NCBI RefSeq assembly: GCF_030412785.1
Contig: NZ_CP125295.1
Coordinates: 2,170,001-2,234,000, forward strand
DNA: 64,000 nucleotides
Reading direction: 5' to 3'
Source of the DNA: Paraburkholderia sabiae
GTDB taxonomy: Bacteria > Pseudomonadota > Gammaproteobacteria > Burkholderiales > Burkholderiaceae
Below are positions 25,805-33,721 of the stretch, one piece after another. Each line of letters starts with the position of its first letter. The first letter of the stretch is position 1. The translations under genes were made by a program, and so were the position numbers. The notes beneath the pieces were generated by a model. The model worked only from the letters and a program-made list of their open reading frames with translations, was not told the origin of the DNA and did no database searches.

Positions 25805-26347
25805 ATGAAAAGCCGCAGGCAGTTCCTGTTGACGGGTGGCAGCGCGCTGGCGGCGCTGGCAGCCCTTACGAACTGGCGCGCGCTCGCCGCGGGCGCGCCG
25901 GATGCATCCAGCAGCGGTGCGGCTGGCGGTGCGGCTGGCGGTGCCGCCGCGCGCTTCGAAGTCATGCATTCCGATTCGCAGTGGCGCCAGCAGCTCACGC
26001 CCGCGCAATACCACGTGCTGCGCGAGGAAGGCACCGAGCGCCCGTTCAGCAGCCCGCTGAACGACGAGCACCGCAGCGGCGTGTTCGCCTGCGCGGGATG
26101 CCGCCTCGACCTCTTTGCGTCGAGCACGAAGTTCGACAGCCACACGGGCTGGCCGAGCTTCTGGGCGCCGCTCGATCACGCCATTGCGACGCGCGAGGAC
26201 GGCTCGTGGGGCATGGTGCGCACGGAAGTGCATTGCCGGCGCTGCGGCGGCCATCTGGGTCACGTGTTCGACGACGGCCCGAAACCGACGGGACTGCGCT
26301 ACTGCATGAACGGACTCGCGATGACTTTCACGCCGCGCGCCGCCTGA
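25805..26347 (+). CDS. msrB: Tat-exported peptide methionine-(R)-sulfoxide reductase
   Basis: This 180-residue enzyme reduces the R-epimer of methionine sulfoxide in proteins. A twin-arginine signal (SRRQFLLTGGSALAALAALT) sends the folded zinc protein to the periplasm. Zinc is held by Cys96, Cys99, Cys144 and Cys147 (FACAGC and CRRCGGH). The catalytic Cys167 is in RYCMNGLAMTF, where the common form is RYCINSASL. GGWPSF-like HTGWPSFWAP is conserved. The start has GAAGGAG nine bases upstream. Gly/Ala repeats follow the signal as a linker. It is first gene of the msrB-dipZ-msrA operon and divergent from a two-component system. Confidence 0.93.
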   Translation: MKSRRQFLLTGGSALAALAALTNWRALAAGAPDASSSGAAGGAAGGAAARFEVMHSDSQWRQQLTPAQYHVLREEGTERPFSSPLNDEHRSGVFACAGCRLDLFASSTKFDSHTGWPSFWAPLDHAIATREDGSWGMVRTEVHCRRCGGHLGHVFDDGPKPTGLRYCMNGLAMTFTPRAA

Positions 26348-26383
26348 CTTATCTAACTTCGCACGATCAACCATCCAACGATC

Positions 26384-28201
26384 ATGTTACTCATCGTCCT
26401 CGCTTACCTCGGCGGCGCGCTCACGATCCTGAGTCCGTGCATTCTGCCCGTGCTGCCCTTCGTCTTCGCGCGCGCTGACCAGCCGTTCGTGCGCTCCGGC
26501 CTGCCGTTGCTCGGCGGCATGGCGCTCACCTTTGCCTTCGTCGCGACGCTGGCGGCCGTCGGTGGCGGTTGGGTCACGCAGGCTAACCAGTACGGCCGCT
26601 GGATCGCGATCGTGCTGCTCGGTGTGTTCGGCCTGACGCTGCTGCTGCCGCGTCTCGCCGATCGTTTGATGCACCCGCTCGTCAGCGCGGGCAACCGGCT
26701 CACCGCGCTCGCACAGAAGGACGGCGACAAGCCGCGCATCGGCTCGTCGTTCCTGCTCGGCATCGCGACGGGTTTGCTGTGGGCGCCGTGCGCGGGCCCG
26801 ATCCTCGGCCTCGTGCTGACGGGCGCCGCGCTGCGCGGCGCGAGCGTCGGCACGACGTTGTTGCTGCTCGCGTATGCGGCGGGCGCGGCGACCTCGCTGG
26901 CGATCGCGCTGCTGATCGGCGGCCGGGTGTTTGCGGCAATGAAGCGCTCGCTCGGCGCGGGCGAATGGGTGCGGCGCGGGATCGGCGCGGCGATGCTGTG
27001 CGGCGTCGTGGCAATCGCACTCGGCTTCGATACGGGCGTGCTGACGAAGATCTCGACGGTCGCGACGGGCGGCATCGAACAGCATCTCGTCGACAAGTTC
27101 TCGCCGCCGAAGCCCACTAGCAACGATTCGATGATGTCCGCGAACGCGCCTGCGATGAAAGCGACGGCCAATACCCAGACCCAGCCCGCGGGCACGATGA
27201 TGCGCGCGTCGACGGATGCTGCGCCGCTGCCTGTGGAAGGCACGCTGCCGCCGCTGACGGGCGCCGTCCAGTGGCTCAATTCGCCGCCGCTCACGGCTGA
27301 CCAGTTGAAAGGCCAGGTCGTGCTCGTCGACTTCTGGACGTACTCGTGCATCAACTGCCTGCGCACGCTGCCGTATGTGAAAGCGTGGTCGCAGAAGTAT
27401 CGCGACATGGGACTCGTCGTGATCGGCGTGCATGCACCCGAGTTCGCATTCGAGCGCAATATCGACAACGTGAAGAAGGCTTCGCACGATCTCGGCGTCG
27501 ATTATCCGATCGCGATCGACAACAACTACGCGATCTGGCGCGCGTTCGGCAACCAGTATTGGCCGGCGCACTATTTCGTCGATGCGCAGGGCCGCATCCG
27601 CCATCACCACTTCGGCGAAGGCGAGTACGAGCAGTCGGAAAAGATCATCCAGCAACTGCTCGCGGAAGCGGGTCATTCCGAAGCGGCTCAGGTGGCGACG
27701 GGACTCGAACAGCACGCGAAAGGCGTCGAAGCCGCCGCCGACGGCAACGACATGATGTCGCCGGAAACGTACATCGGCTACACGCGCGCCGAGAACTTCA
27801 TGTCGCCGGGCGGCGAAGCGCCGAACCACGCACGCGCCTACGCCGCGCCGTCGAGCCTCGACGTCAACGACTGGGGACTCGCGGGCACTTGGAAAGTGGG
27901 CGCCGAGCACGCGACGCTCGACGCGCCGGACGGACGCATCGTCTATCGCTTCCATGCGCGCGATCTGCATCTCGTGCTCGGGCCGGGCGCAAACGGCAAG
28001 CCGGTGCACTTCCGCGTGACGATCGACGGCAACGCACCTGGCGATGCACGCGGCACGGATGTGAATGCCGACGGCACGGGCGTCGTCACGGAACAGCGTC
28101 TGTATCAGCTCGTGCGGCAAACGGGCAACGTGACCGACCACACCTTTTCGATCGAGTTTCTCGATCCGGGTGTCGAGGCTTACGCATTCACGTTCGGTTA
28201 A
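26384..28201 (+). CDS. DipZ-like CcdA-thioredoxin fusion, electron conduit to periplasm
   Basis: This 605-residue protein has an N-terminal CcdA/DsbD-type membrane domain of six helices, with redox Cys19 in ILSPCILPVLP and a second in LWAPCAGPILG. A Met/Thr/Pro-rich linker follows (about 250-290), then a TlpA/AhpC-like thioredoxin domain with Cys322 and Cys325 in WTYSCINCLRTLP, and a C-terminal beta-sandwich domain of the DipZ type. It should carry electrons from cytoplasmic thioredoxin to the periplasm. Its place between msrB and msrA makes regeneration of those exported reductases the probable job. The ATG has no clear ribosome-binding site. Confidence 0.92.
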   Translation: MLLIVLAYLGGALTILSPCILPVLPFVFARADQPFVRSGLPLLGGMALTFAFVATLAAVGGGWVTQANQYGRWIAIVLLGVFGLTLLLPRLADRLMHPLVSAGNRLTALAQKDGDKPRIGSSFLLGIATGLLWAPCAGPILGLVLTGAALRGASVGTTLLLLAYAAGAATSLAIALLIGGRVFAAMKRSLGAGEWVRRGIGAAMLCGVVAIALGFDTGVLTKISTVATGGIEQHLVDKFSPPKPTSNDSMMSANAPAMKATANTQTQPAGTMMRASTDAAPLPVEGTLPPLTGAVQWLNSPPLTADQLKGQVVLVDFWTYSCINCLRTLPYVKAWSQKYRDMGLVVIGVHAPEFAFERNIDNVKKASHDLGVDYPIAIDNNYAIWRAFGNQYWPAHYFVDAQGRIRHHHFGEGEYEQSEKIIQQLLAEAGHSEAAQVATGLEQHAKGVEAAADGNDMMSPETYIGYTRAENFMSPGGEAPNHARAYAAPSSLDVNDWGLAGTWKVGAEHATLDAPDGRIVYRFHARDLHLVLGPGANGKPVHFRVTIDGNAPGDARGTDVNADGTGVVTEQRLYQLVRQTGNVTDHTFSIEFLDPGVEAYAFTFG

Positions 28202-28233
28202 TTGTTGATTTAGTTATTCGAGGACGACTCAAG

Positions 28234-28971
28234 ATGAACAAGAAACTCATCGCAAACGCATTCGGCTGGACGCGCACATCGGCGGGACGCATCGCGGCGT
28301 GCGTCGCGATCGGCGCGGGCGCGATTGCCTGGCAACACGTCGCGTCGGCGGAACAGGCGGTGCGGATTCCCGCGCCCACGCAGGACGAAAAAGTGGGCGC
28401 CACGCATACGGAAACAGCCGTCTTCGCGGGCGGCTGCTTCTGGGGCGTTCAGGGCGTGTACGAGCACGTGAAAGGCGTGCAGCAGGTTGCCTCCGGCTAC
28501 ACGGGCGGCGCAGCGAACACTGCGCAATACGAGACCGTCAGCGATGGCGAAACGGGCCACGCGGAATCGGTGCGAATCACGTATGACCCGACGCAGATCA
28601 CCTATGGCCGTCTGCTGCAGATCTTCTTCTCGGTCGCACACAATCCGACGCAGCTGAACTACCAGGGCCCCGATCACGGCACGCAATATCGCTCGGCCGT
28701 GTTTCCGCAGAACGCCGAGCAGCGCGCGATCGCGCAGGCGTACATCGCGCAGTTGGGCAAGGCGAAGGTGTTCAATGCGCCGATCGTGACGAAGGTCGAG
28801 GACTTCAAGGGCTTCTATCCCGCCGAGCAGTATCACCAGAACTACCTGGTGCTGCATCCCGATTCGCCGTACATCGCGATCAACGATCTGCCGAAGATCA
28901 CCTACCTGAAGCAGATGTTCCCGGAGATCTATCGCAACGATCCCGTGTTGCTGAAGACGTCGGCTTCGTAA
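28234..28971 (+). CDS. msrA: Exported peptide methionine-(S)-sulfoxide reductase
   Basis: This 245-residue enzyme repairs the S-epimer of methionine sulfoxide. It has an N-terminal signal or anchor (AGRIAACVAIGAGAIAWQHV, cleavage near HVASA). The active-site Cys68 lies in FAGGCFWGVQGVYEHVKGV, with GYTGG, DHGTQYRSAVF and QYHQNYL conserved. It is longer than cytoplasmic MsrA because of the export segment. GAGGA lies nine bases upstream of the ATG, 32 bp after dipZ. With Tat-exported MsrB and the DipZ conduit it completes a self-contained periplasmic repair system. Confidence 0.94.
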   Translation: MNKKLIANAFGWTRTSAGRIAACVAIGAGAIAWQHVASAEQAVRIPAPTQDEKVGATHTETAVFAGGCFWGVQGVYEHVKGVQQVASGYTGGAANTAQYETVSDGETGHAESVRITYDPTQITYGRLLQIFFSVAHNPTQLNYQGPDHGTQYRSAVFPQNAEQRAIAQAYIAQLGKAKVFNAPIVTKVEDFKGFYPAEQYHQNYLVLHPDSPYIAINDLPKITYLKQMFPEIYRNDPVLLKTSAS

Positions 28972-28980
28972 CGCACGACG

Positions 28981-29919
28981 TCAACCGCCGACGGCCTCGA
29001 CGATGCGCTTGCACAGCGCCTTGTCCGGATACGGGCCGACGCCCGCGCGCACGTTGTCGGCCATGTATTCCGGGCGGCCGGTGCCCGGAATCACGACGGT
29101 CACGGCGGGCTGCGCGAGCACGAATTTCAGCAGGATCTGCGCCCACGTCGTGCAGCCGATATCCGCGGCCCACGCGGGCAGCGGCGTCCTGCTGACACGC
29201 GACAGCAGCCCGCCGCCGCCGAACGGCTGGTTGATCACGACGCCGATCCCCAGCTCGTGCGCGAGCGGCAGGATACGCTGTTCAGCATCGCGATCGTCAG
29301 CGGCGTAGTTGATCTGCACGAAGTCGGGCTTCTCGCTGCGCATCACGCTCGCTACCTCGTCGAACGCACTCGACGTGTAATGCGTGATGCCGATATAGCG
29401 GACGCGCCCGCGCGCTTTCCAGTCGCGCAACGTGGTGAGTTGCGTGCGCCAGTCGACGAGGTTGTGCACCTGCATCAGATCGATGCGCGGCTGTTGCAGG
29501 CGGCGCATCGACTGCTCCATCTGCGCGATGCCCGCTTCGCGTCCCTGCGTCCAGACCTTGGTGGCGACGAACGCCTTGCCATGCGCGTCGAGCCGCGTGA
29601 GCAACGTGCCCGCGACGGCTTCGGACGAACCGTACATCGGCGACGAATCGATCGCCGAGCCGCCTGCCGCGAACAGCACCTTCAGCACTTCCGCGAGCCT
29701 CGCCTGGCCTTGCGGATCGTCGCCGACATCGAACGTGCGCCACGTACCGCAACCGACGACAGGCAACGGCTCGCCCGTCGACGGAATCTTGCGGGTTTCC
29801 ATGCGTGGCGAAGCCTTGTCCTGTGCCTCCACGAGCGACGCAGCCGACAACGCGAGCGGCATCATCAGCGCGCTTCTCAAGAAGCCGCGGCGTGACGGAG
29901 ATTCAAAGGAACGAGGCAT
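28981..29919 (-). CDS. Tat-exported aldo/keto reductase
   Basis: This 312-residue protein starts with a twin-arginine leader (SRRGFLRSALMMPLALSAAS) and continues as an AKR TIM-barrel. The catalytic tetrad is visible as Asp and Tyr in IDSSPMYGSSE, Lys in FVATKVWT and His in LMQVHNLVD. AKRs reduce carbonyls with NADPH, a cofactor normally absent from the periplasm, so export is notable. NADPH binding before Tat export is one explanation. It lies 14 bp after the RidA-like gene in one operon and converges on msrA with nine bases between. The start codon has only a weak ribosome-binding site. Confidence 0.85.
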   Translation of the reverse strand: MPRSFESPSRRGFLRSALMMPLALSAASLVEAQDKASPRMETRKIPSTGEPLPVVGCGTWRTFDVGDDPQGQARLAEVLKVLFAAGGSAIDSSPMYGSSEAVAGTLLTRLDAHGKAFVATKVWTQGREAGIAQMEQSMRRLQQPRIDLMQVHNLVDWRTQLTTLRDWKARGRVRYIGITHYTSSAFDEVASVMRSEKPDFVQINYAADDRDAEQRILPLAHELGIGVVINQPFGGGGLLSRVSRTPLPAWAADIGCTTWAQILLKFVLAQPAVTVVIPGTGRPEYMADNVRAGVGPYPDKALCKRIVEAVGG

Positions 29920-29933
29920 CGCCCGGAACCACG

Positions 29934-30335
29934 TCAGCCCGGACGCCGCACGATGAAATCGATCTCGACGAGCGCATCGCGGGCGAGCCCCGTCACGCCC
30001 ACGCAGGTCCGCGCAGGCAAACGTCCCGGCGGGAAATGCGCGGCGTAGACGGCGTTCATCGTCGCGTAGTCGCGCTTGAACTCGGTCAGGAAAATACGCG
30101 CCGACACGACATGTTCGAGCCCGAGACCGATGCCCTTGAGCACCAGCACGAGGTTGTCCATCACGCGCTTGGTCTGCGCGGCGACGCCTTCGGGCAAGGG
30201 CGCTGCGTCGTCGTCGGGCAGCGTCGGCATCTGGCCCGTGACGAACACCCAGCCGCCCGATTCCGTCGCGTGTGAAAACGGGCCGACAGGGGTCGGCGCG
30301 CCCTCGACCATCCAGAACTGCGTGGTTTCGCTCAT
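29934..30335 (-). CDS. RidA-family protein
   Basis: This 133-residue Rid/YjgF-type protein has VGPFSHATESGGWVFVTGQM at the subunit cleft, VVSARIFLTEFKRDY, and LPARTCVGVTGLARDALVEI with the Arg and Glu that bind the carboxylate of enamine/imine substrates. RidA hydrolyses reactive 2-aminoacrylate-type imines; other Rid subfamilies have different deaminase activities. The Arg is kept, so imine-deaminase activity is plausible. The gene is first of a two-gene operon with the exported aldo/keto reductase. Confidence 0.88.
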   Translation of the reverse strand: MSETTQFWMVEGAPTPVGPFSHATESGGWVFVTGQMPTLPDDDAAPLPEGVAAQTKRVMDNLVLVLKGIGLGLEHVVSARIFLTEFKRDYATMNAVYAAHFPPGRLPARTCVGVTGLARDALVEIDFIVRRPG

Positions 30336-30511
30336 CAGTTGGAACTCCGTGGACTTCGCATCGATCGGTTGAAGACTTGCTTCGAATGCACGCGTGAAGG
30401 CATACGTGAAGGCATACCTTAGCGCGCTTCGTGCAGCCTTGCATGAACCTGCTGCGTCAGCAGCAAGTCACAGCGCGCCATCGTCGCAGGCCAAAATCAC
30501 ACGCGCAAAAA
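30336..30511. other. Intergenic region with a 12-bp tandem duplication
   Basis: CGTGAAGGCATA occurs twice in tandem at 30393-30416. The rest shows no gene or clear signal; it should contain the promoter of the RidA-aldo/keto reductase operon. Confidence 0.4.
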
Positions 30512-30538
30512 AAGCGCGCTCCTTCACGAAGCGCGCTT
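30512..30538 (-). terminator. Rho-independent terminator of the MBL-fold gene
   Basis: On the minus strand AAGCGCGCT pairs with AGCGCGCTT across a 9-base loop, followed by a T-run, about 30 bp past the stop codon. Confidence 0.85.
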
Positions 30539-30567
30539 ATTCGCGGCAATGCCGGTGCGAAACGCTA

Positions 30568-31695
30568 TCAGGCGTTGCTCTGTCCCGCCGGACGGCACGA
30601 CGCACGACGGCGCGCCGGTTTGGGTGCATCGACGACATCGAGCACTTCGCGCCACCAGCGCTCACCGCGATGCGGCGCATTGAGATCGAGCCGCTCGCCC
30701 ATGCGCGGCGTCGCGAGCGCGATACCGTGCGCGGCGGCCAGTCCGACCACACGCTCGAACGGCTCCTGCCAGCGATGCATCGCCAGATCGAACGTGCCGT
30801 TATGGATCGGCACGAGCCAGCGCCCGCGCAGATCGATATGCGCCTGCACGGTGTGGTCGGGCTGCATGTGGACGTACGGCCATTGCGCGTCGTACGCGCC
30901 CGTTTCCATCAAGGTGACGTCGAACGGACCGAACCGCTCGCCGATCGTCTTGAAGCCGTCGTGGTAGCCCGTGTCGCCGCTGAAGAATACGCGCAGATCG
31001 CCGTCGACGATCACCCACGACGCCCACAGCGTGCTGTTACCGTCGAACAGGCTACGCCCCGAAAAATGCTGTGCGGGCGTCGCCGTGAACTGCACGCCTT
31101 CGACCTCGACGCCCTGCCACCAGTCGAACTGACGCACCTTCGCGGCATCGACGCCCCACTCGATCAGCCGGTCGCCGACGCCGAGCGGCGTCAGGAACAC
31201 GCCCGTCGTCGCGGCCAGCGCGAGCACCGTCTCGCGATCCAGGTGATCGTAGTGATCGTGCGACAGGATCACGCCGCGCAACGGCGGCAAGTCTTCACGC
31301 GCGATGGGCGGCGCATGAAAGCGCTTCGGCCCCATCCGTTTGAACGGCGACGCGCGCTCCGCGAAAACCGGGTCCGTCAGCCAGAACTGGCCGCGCAGCT
31401 TGAGCAGCATCGTCGAATGACCAAGCCGGAACAGGCTGCCGTCGGGCGCCGCGTCGAGATCGGCGCGTGTCAGCGATTCGACGGGCAGCGCGGCAGACGG
31501 CATCGTGCCGTCGGGCTTGTTGAACAGCACGTTCCACGCGATGCGCAGTGTCTTGCCGAAACCCTCGACTGGCCGCGGCTTCACATTGCGAAAGCGCTCG
31601 CCGTCATGCTGCGGCGACGCGCTGGACAGTTCGCGACCGCGTTGCGCCGCGGCGAATCCCAGAATCTGACTGATGTTGCCGATGATCGATTTCAT
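30568..31695 (-). CDS. MBL-fold metallo-hydrolase (NAPE-PLD/UlaG-like)
   Basis: This 375-residue metallo-beta-lactamase-fold protein has the metal motif VILSHDHYDHLDRETV, ATPAQHFSGRSLFDGN and FFSGDTGYHDGFKTIGERFG. This pattern is shared with N-acyl-phosphatidylethanolamine phospholipase D and UlaG-like hydrolases. It probably hydrolyses a phosphodiester or ester; the substrate is unknown. A 70-residue N-terminal extension carries no signal peptide, but SIIGNISQILGFAAAQRG could associate with membranes. It is divergent from a TetR gene whose product probably represses it from the palindrome between them. Confidence 0.85.
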   Translation of the reverse strand: MKSIIGNISQILGFAAAQRGRELSSASPQHDGERFRNVKPRPVEGFGKTLRIAWNVLFNKPDGTMPSAALPVESLTRADLDAAPDGSLFRLGHSTMLLKLRGQFWLTDPVFAERASPFKRMGPKRFHAPPIAREDLPPLRGVILSHDHYDHLDRETVLALAATTGVFLTPLGVGDRLIEWGVDAAKVRQFDWWQGVEVEGVQFTATPAQHFSGRSLFDGNSTLWASWVIVDGDLRVFFSGDTGYHDGFKTIGERFGPFDVTLMETGAYDAQWPYVHMQPDHTVQAHIDLRGRWLVPIHNGTFDLAMHRWQEPFERVVGLAAAHGIALATPRMGERLDLNAPHRGERWWREVLDVVDAPKPARRRASCRPAGQSNA

Positions 31696-31733
31696 GCGAA
31701 GCGTCGCCCGAACGGAAAGTGAACAGAAGGTAG

Positions 31734-31748
31734 ACTGCACAGTGTAGT
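31734..31748. promoter_or_regulatory. Candidate TetR operator
   Basis: ACTGCAC-A-GTGTAGT is a 15-bp inverted repeat with one mismatched pair. It lies 38 bp upstream of the MBL-fold ATG and 42 bp upstream of the TetR ATG, in an AT-rich divergent promoter region. The adjacent TTTATTATCT could hold a -10 element. Confidence 0.5.
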
Positions 31749-31790
31749 TTATTATCTCAAAAAGTAAACCCGGCGGTGTAAAATTAAAAG

Positions 31791-32426
31791 ATGGACGACA
31801 GCACCACACTTTCCCGTCTGACCGATCGCAAGCGCGCGGCCGTGATCGAAGCGGCCATCGACGAATTTCGCGCGGCCGGTTTCGACGCCACCAGCATGGA
31901 CCGCATCGCGGCGCGCGCGAGCGTGTCGAAGCGCACGGTCTACAACCACTTTCCGAGCAAGGAAGCGCTGTTCGCGGCGATCCTCGAGCAGCTATGGGAC
32001 GCGAGCAAGGCGGGCGATGCGCCCGGCTATCGCGCGGATAAGCCGCTGCGTCCGCAGTTGATCGACCTGCTCGCGCAGAAGCTGCGCCTGCTGAACGACG
32101 ACGCCTTCATGTCGCTCGCGCGCGTGGCGATCGCGGCGGGCATTCATTCGCCCGAGCGCGCGCGCGACATGGTGGCGCGCATCGGCGAGCGCGAAGAAGG
32201 TTTGACTGTGTGGATCCGTGCCGCAGCCGCCGATGGCCGGCTGAACAGGCCCGACCCGGCTTTCGCCGCGCAGCAGCTGCATGGTCTGGTGAAGGGATTT
32301 GCGTTCTGGCCGCAGGTGACGATGGGCCAGCCGCCTCTCTCAGCGGATGAACAGACGAAGATCGCGGAAACGTCGGCGGATATGTTTCTGGCGCGCTACG
32401 AAGTCGATACGAAAAACCCTGCCTGA
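31791..32426 (+). CDS. TetR/AcrR-family transcriptional regulator
   Basis: This 211-residue protein has a TetR helix-turn-helix (residues 12-60: RKRAAVIEAAIDEFRAAGFD, then MDRIAARASVSKRTVYNHFP) and a helical ligand domain resembling the AefR/TetR_C_33 type (ALFAAILEQLWDASKAG, FVKGFAFWPQ-like end). It is divergent from the MBL-fold hydrolase gene by 95 bp, so it probably represses that gene and itself. Ligand unknown. Confidence 0.92.
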   Translation: MDDSTTLSRLTDRKRAAVIEAAIDEFRAAGFDATSMDRIAARASVSKRTVYNHFPSKEALFAAILEQLWDASKAGDAPGYRADKPLRPQLIDLLAQKLRLLNDDAFMSLARVAIAAGIHSPERARDMVARIGEREEGLTVWIRAAAADGRLNRPDPAFAAQQLHGLVKGFAFWPQVTMGQPPLSADEQTKIAETSADMFLARYEVDTKNPA

Positions 32427-32441
32427 GCGACGCACGGCGCG

Positions 32442-33104
32442 TCATTCGCACTCGTCCGCAACCAGCCCCGCCAGCGTATCGCCGAACCCGCCCCGCACCC
32501 TCGACGTAATCCGCGCGCTCGTCACCACGCGCGGCGCCGCGCTCCACGCGATCCGCGCGCCCGTCTCGACCAGCAGCCCGACCAGCGCGACATCCTCACT
32601 GCACGCAAGCGGCGGAAATCCGCCGACACGGCAATACGCGCGCGCCGACACGCCGAGATTCGCGCCGTGAATATGCCGATGCCCATCGGCGTTCATGTAC
32701 GCGCGATAGAACGCGTCGCGGGTCAGTTCGTCGTGCTCGCGCCAGTCTTCGACGATCACCGGGCCGCACACCGCTTCTGCATCGAGCGCGAGTTGCGCGA
32801 CGAGCCAGTCGGGCGCAACGCGGCTGTCGGCATCGGTGAACGCGAGCCAGCGCACGCCCTGCTCCAGTAACGCCGCCGCGCCTGCCGCGCGCGCCATCCC
32901 AACGTTGCGCACGTCGAGCGTCAGCGCGTGCGCATCGAAACAGCGCGCGATCGATGCCGAACGGTCCGTGCAGCTATCGAGCGCCACAACGATTCTCACG
33001 AATTCGCCGCGCAGTTCCGGATGCGAAGCCGCGATGCGTGCCGCCTGCAGGCAATCGGCGAGCAGTTCTTCTTCGTCGTGCGCGGGGATCACGATGCCGA
33101 TCAT
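32442..33104 (-). CDS. Family 2 glycosyltransferase
   Basis: This 220-residue GT-A enzyme opens MIGIVIPAHDEEELLADCLQ with the nucleotide-sugar Asp-Glu pair, has VVALDSCTDRSASIARCFDA and the metal-binding DADSRVAPDWL. It is soluble, so it probably acts on a small cytoplasmic or membrane-associated acceptor. The start overlaps the methyltransferase stop as ATGA, showing tight coupling with that gene and with the acyl-CoA dehydrogenase upstream. Donor and acceptor are unknown. Confidence 0.88.
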   Translation of the reverse strand: MIGIVIPAHDEEELLADCLQAARIAASHPELRGEFVRIVVALDSCTDRSASIARCFDAHALTLDVRNVGMARAAGAAALLEQGVRWLAFTDADSRVAPDWLVAQLALDAEAVCGPVIVEDWREHDELTRDAFYRAYMNADGHRHIHGANLGVSARAYCRVGGFPPLACSEDVALVGLLVETGARIAWSAAPRVVTSARITSRVRGGFGDTLAGLVADECE

Positions 33105-33709
33105 GCGAGCCCCTCACATTGCGCAACCGATTGCCCATCCTTCGACCACACGTCGAGCAGCAGATCGTGCTCCGCATGCTGGACGATGCGGTTCAGCGCG
33201 GGCAGCGCGTCGAAGGTCGCGTGCACATCGTCGGCCGTTTGCAGCTTGCCTTCGAACGGATGCCGCCAGTGACACGCGACGAGCGTGCCGTCTTGGGTTA
33301 ACGACGCGCATGCGCGCTGCGCAAGCTCCGCCGTCGCTTCGCGCGACAGGTAATAGCACAACTCGCCGATCACGATCAGATCGAAGCTCGCGTCGGGCCA
33401 TTGCTCGGGAATCGCGCGTTGCTCGAAGGTGACGTTATGCCTGTCGGCGAGACGTTCGCGCGCCAGATGCACGGCGTGCTCGCTGATATCGCACACGTGC
33501 AGACGATCGCAACGCTGTGCGAGCAGCGCCGACAATTCGCCGTTCGAGCACGCCGGTTCGAAGCCGGCGCGATAGCACTCGCGCGGCAGCGCCGCCACCG
33601 TCAGCTGACGCTTGCGGCGTTCGTACCAGCTTTCGCGATAGTCCCAGGGGTCGTCGTCCTGGCGATACAGATCGTCGAAATAGGCGGCGGGGAATGGCAT
33701 GTTCGACAT
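33101..33709 (-). CDS. SAM-dependent methyltransferase, NodS-like
   Basis: This 202-residue class I methyltransferase resembles NodS, the N-methylase of rhizobial Nod factors. It opens with PFPAAYFDDLYRQDDDPWDY, a sequence typical of that group. Motif I is GFEPACSNGELSALLAQRCD, with Cys in place of the usual Gly in GxGxG, and acidic CDISEHAVHLARERL closes the SAM pocket. FDLIVIGELCYYLS is motif IV. It is encoded between an acyl-CoA-dehydrogenase-like gene and a glycosyltransferase, so a shared small molecule or glycan is likely. It need not be a Nod factor, and no nod genes are near. Confidence 0.85.
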   Translation of the reverse strand: MSNMPFPAAYFDDLYRQDDDPWDYRESWYERRKRQLTVAALPRECYRAGFEPACSNGELSALLAQRCDRLHVCDISEHAVHLARERLADRHNVTFEQRAIPEQWPDASFDLIVIGELCYYLSREATAELAQRACASLTQDGTLVACHWRHPFEGKLQTADDVHATFDALPALNRIVQHAEHDLLLDVWSKDGQSVAQCEGLA

Positions 33710-33721
33710 GTGCGCGGAACC

